From Anisus vortex (lineage: Eukaryota > Mollusca > Gastropoda > Planorbidae): a stretch of DNA of 64,000 bases. The notes under the pieces are model-generated. The model saw nothing but the letters and a program-made list of their open reading frames with translations. It had not been told where the DNA came from and searched no databases. Position 1 is the first letter of the stretch; each line of letters opens with the position of its first letter. A program made the position numbers and the translations under genes. Below are positions 61,250 to 64,000 of the stretch, one piece after another. Location of the stretch: positions 24,043,731-24,107,730 of the forward strand of contig OX421500.1 in the NCBI GenBank assembly GCA_949126835.1, written 5' to 3'.

Positions 61250-64000
61250 AGTGAGTTAAAGCTTAGTAGATTGACCAATCCTCTATATACACTATGATTT
61301 AAACTAGTTTCATGCGTCATATAGTGAGTTAAAGTTTAGTAGATTGGCCAATCCTCTAATTACACTATGGTTTAAACTAGTTTCATACGTCATATAGTGA
61401 GATAAAGTTTAGCAGATTGACCAATCCTCGAAATACACTATGATTTAAACTAGTTTCGAAAGTCATATAGTGAGTTTAAGTTAAGTAGATTGGCCAATCC
61501 TCTAAATACACTATGATTTAAACTAGTTTAATACGTCATATAGTGAGATAAAGTTTAGTAGATTGGCCAATCCTCTAAATACACTATGATTTAAACTCGT
61601 TTCATACGTCATATAGTGAGTTAAAGTTTAGTAGATTGAACAATCCTCTAAATACGTTATGATTTAAACTAGTTTCACACGTCATATAGTGAGTTAAAGT
61701 TTAGTAGATTGACCAATCCTCTAAATACACTATGGTTTAAACTAGTTTCATACGTCATATAGTGAGATAAAGTTTAGTAGATTGGCCAATCCTTTAAATA
61801 CACTATGATTTAAACTAGTTTCATACGTCATATAGTGAGTTAAAGTTTAGTAGATTGACCAATCCTCTAAATACACTATGATTTCAACTAGTTTCATACG
61901 TCATATAGTGTGTTAAAGTTTAGTAGATTGACCAATCCTCTAAATACACTATGATTTAAACTAGTTCCATACGTCATAAAGTGAATTTAAGCTTACCAGA
62001 TTGATCAATCCTCTATATACACTATGATTTAAACTAGTTTTGTACGTCATATATTGAGTTAAAGTTTAGTAGATTTACCAATCCTCTAAATACACTATGA
62101 TTTAAACTAGTTTCATACGTCATATAGTGAGTTAAAGTTTAGTAGATTGACCAATCCTCTAAATACACTATGATTTGAACTAGTTTCATACGTCATATAG
62201 TGAGTTAAAGATTTTTAGATTGACCAATCCTCTAAATACACTATGATTTAAACTAGTTTCATACGTCATATAGTGAGTTAAAGTTTAGTAGACTGACCAA
62301 TCCTCTAAATACACTATGATTTAAACTAGTTTCATACGTCATATGGTGAGTTAAAGTTTAGTAGACTGACCAATCCTCTAAATACACTATGATTTAAACT
62401 AGTTTCATACGTCATATAGTGAGTTAACGTTTATTAGATTGACCATTCCTCTAAATACACTATGATTTAAACTAGTTTCATACGTCATATAGTGAGTTAA
62501 ACTTTAGTAGATTGACCAATCCTCGAAATACACTATGATTTAAACAAGTTTCGTACGTCATATAGTGAGTTAAAGTTTAGTAGATTGGCCAATCCTCTAA
62601 ATACACTATGATTTATACTAGTTTCATACGTCATATAGTGAGTTAAAGTTTAGTAGATTGGCCAATCCTCTAAATACACTATGATTTAAACTAGTTTCAT
62701 ACGTGATATAGTGAGTTAAAGTTTAGTAGATTGACCAATCCTCTAAATACACTATGATTTAAACTAGTTTCATACGTCATATAGTGAGTTAAAGTTTAGT
62801 AGATTGACCAATCCTCTAAATACACTATGATTTAAACTAGTTTCATACGTCATATAGTGAATTAAAGCTTAGTAGATTGACCAATCCTCTAAATACACTA
62901 TGATTTAAACTAGTTTCATACGTCATATAGTGAGTTAAAGTTTAGTAGATTGAACAATCCTCTAAATACACTATGATTTAAACTAGTTTCATACGTCATA
63001 TAGTGAATTAAAGCTTAGTAGATTGACCAATCCTCTAAATACACTATGATTTAAACTAGTTTCATACGTCATATAGTGACTTAAAGTTTAGTAGATTGAC
63101 CAATTCTCTAAATACACTATGGTTTAAACTAGTTTCATACGTCATATAGTGAGTTAAAGTTTAGTAGATTGACCAATTCTCTAAATACACTATGGTTTAA
63201 ACTAGTTTCATACGTCATATAGTGAGTTAAAGTTTAGTAGATTGACCAATCCTCTAAATACACTATGGTTTAAACTAGTTTCATACGTCATATAGTGAGT
63301 TAAAGTTTAGTAGATTGACCAATCCTCTAAATACACTATGGTTTAAACTAGTTTCATACGTCATATAGTGAATTAAAGCTTAGTAGATTGACCAATCCTC
63401 TAAATACACTATGATTTAAACTAGTTTCATACGTCATATAGTGAGTTAAAGTTTAGTAGATTGACCAATCCTCTAAATACACTATGATTTAAACTAATTT
63501 CATACGTCATATAGTGAGTTAAAGTTTAGTAGATTAACCAATCCTCTAAATACACTATGATTTAAACTAGTTTCAAACTTCATATAGTGAGTTAAAGTTT
63601 AGTAGATTTACCAATCCTCTAAATACACTATGATTTAAACTAGTTTCATACGTCATATAGTGAGTTAAAGTTTAGTAGATTGACAAATCCTCTAAATACA
63701 CTATGATTTAAACTAGTTTCATACGTCATATAGTGATTTAAAGTTGAGTAAATTGACAAATCCTCTAAATACACTATAATTTAAACTAGTTTCATACGTC
63801 ATATAGTGTGTTGAAGTTTAGTAGATTGACCAATCCTCTATATACACTGTGATTAAAACTAGTTTCATGCGTCATATAATGAGTAAAAGTTTAGTATATT
63901 GGCCAATCCTCTAAATACACTATGATTTAAACTAGTTTCATACGTGATATAGTGAGTTAAAGTTTAGTAGATTGACCAATCCTCTAAATAAACTATGATT

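Larger units (their letters stand above)
31831..64000 (+). repeat. Right 73-bp satellite array (HOR-B domain)
   Basis: Same monomer and orientation as the left array, about 440 copies, reaching the window end. The organisation differs: consensus-like monomers dominate 31.9-35 kb, and a 19-monomer unit (HOR-B, about 1,387 bp) recurs at 36,301, 37,687 and 39,074 and again at 49,801, 51,187 and 52,572. Long blocks are also repeated at larger multiples of 73: the GTGATATAG variant appears at 39,935, 45,846, 53,433 and 62,703, intervals of about 81, 104 and 127 monomers. No insertions or inversions are seen. The GAATTAAAGCTTAG monomers mostly carry CTAAATAC here, but CTATATAC in the left array. 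Confidence 0.98.

Noticed and set aside
31831..64000. Hidden amine oxidase exons inside the right array
   Set aside because: The array reads as uninterrupted 73-bp monomers to the window end, with no non-satellite gap large enough for an exon.

Overview
The window is eukaryotic, almost certainly animal, DNA. Two satellite arrays, 1-20,230 and about 31,831-64,000 (the right one runs off the window), are built head-to-tail and in the same orientation from one AT-rich 73-bp monomer. Together they hold roughly 700 monomers. There are no bacterial-style operons. The evidence for an animal is non-LTR retrotransposons of animal type, a tRNA-derived SINE, hAT transposon remains and the terminal exon of a copper amine oxidase gene with a splice acceptor. 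An invertebrate such as a mollusc fits the repeat types, but I cannot name a species.

Left array (1-20,230): the monomers form a higher-order repeat (HOR-A) of 42 monomers, about 3,070 bp. Diagnostic variants recur at 7,162, 10,231, 13,301, 16,372 and 19,297, the last interval being two monomers short. Nearer the left edge there is a shortened copy (1,311-2,847) and a lengthened one (2,848-7,161). The extra length of the latter is a 17-monomer block (3,661-4,901) whose variants belong to the other array.

Island (20,231-31,830): 11.6 kb of non-satellite DNA, mostly dead mobile elements. In order it holds a minus-strand non-LTR retrotransposon fragment cut off at the satellite junction (20,231-21,790); a 31-bp minisatellite; a 639-bp inverted repeat with hAT-like ends; a tRNA-SINE; a 5'-truncated CR1/L2-like retrotransposon with YADD intact but frameshifted (about 22,660-25,615); a short fragment resembling the WS/DGAT acyltransferase family; a 36-bp minisatellite; a second copy of the retrotransposon tail; the C-terminal remnant and right end of a hAT transposon (28,036-28,641); a 57-bp minisatellite; the final exon of a copper amine oxidase on the minus strand (30,971-31,213); and a homogeneous 26-bp x17 minisatellite that abuts the right satellite.

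Right array (31,831-64,000): same monomer, but with a different higher-order period (HOR-B, 19 monomers, about 1,387 bp) and recent tandem duplications of 13 monomers (949 bp) and 26 monomers (1,898 bp). The upstream exons of the amine oxidase, if the gene is intact, would have to lie beyond this array, so more than 32 kb of satellite would sit in one intron. Otherwise the exon is an orphan.

I see no complete intact protein-coding gene and no novel enzymatic system. The notable content is the satellite architecture, the difference in HOR type across the island, and a gene exon embedded in satellite.
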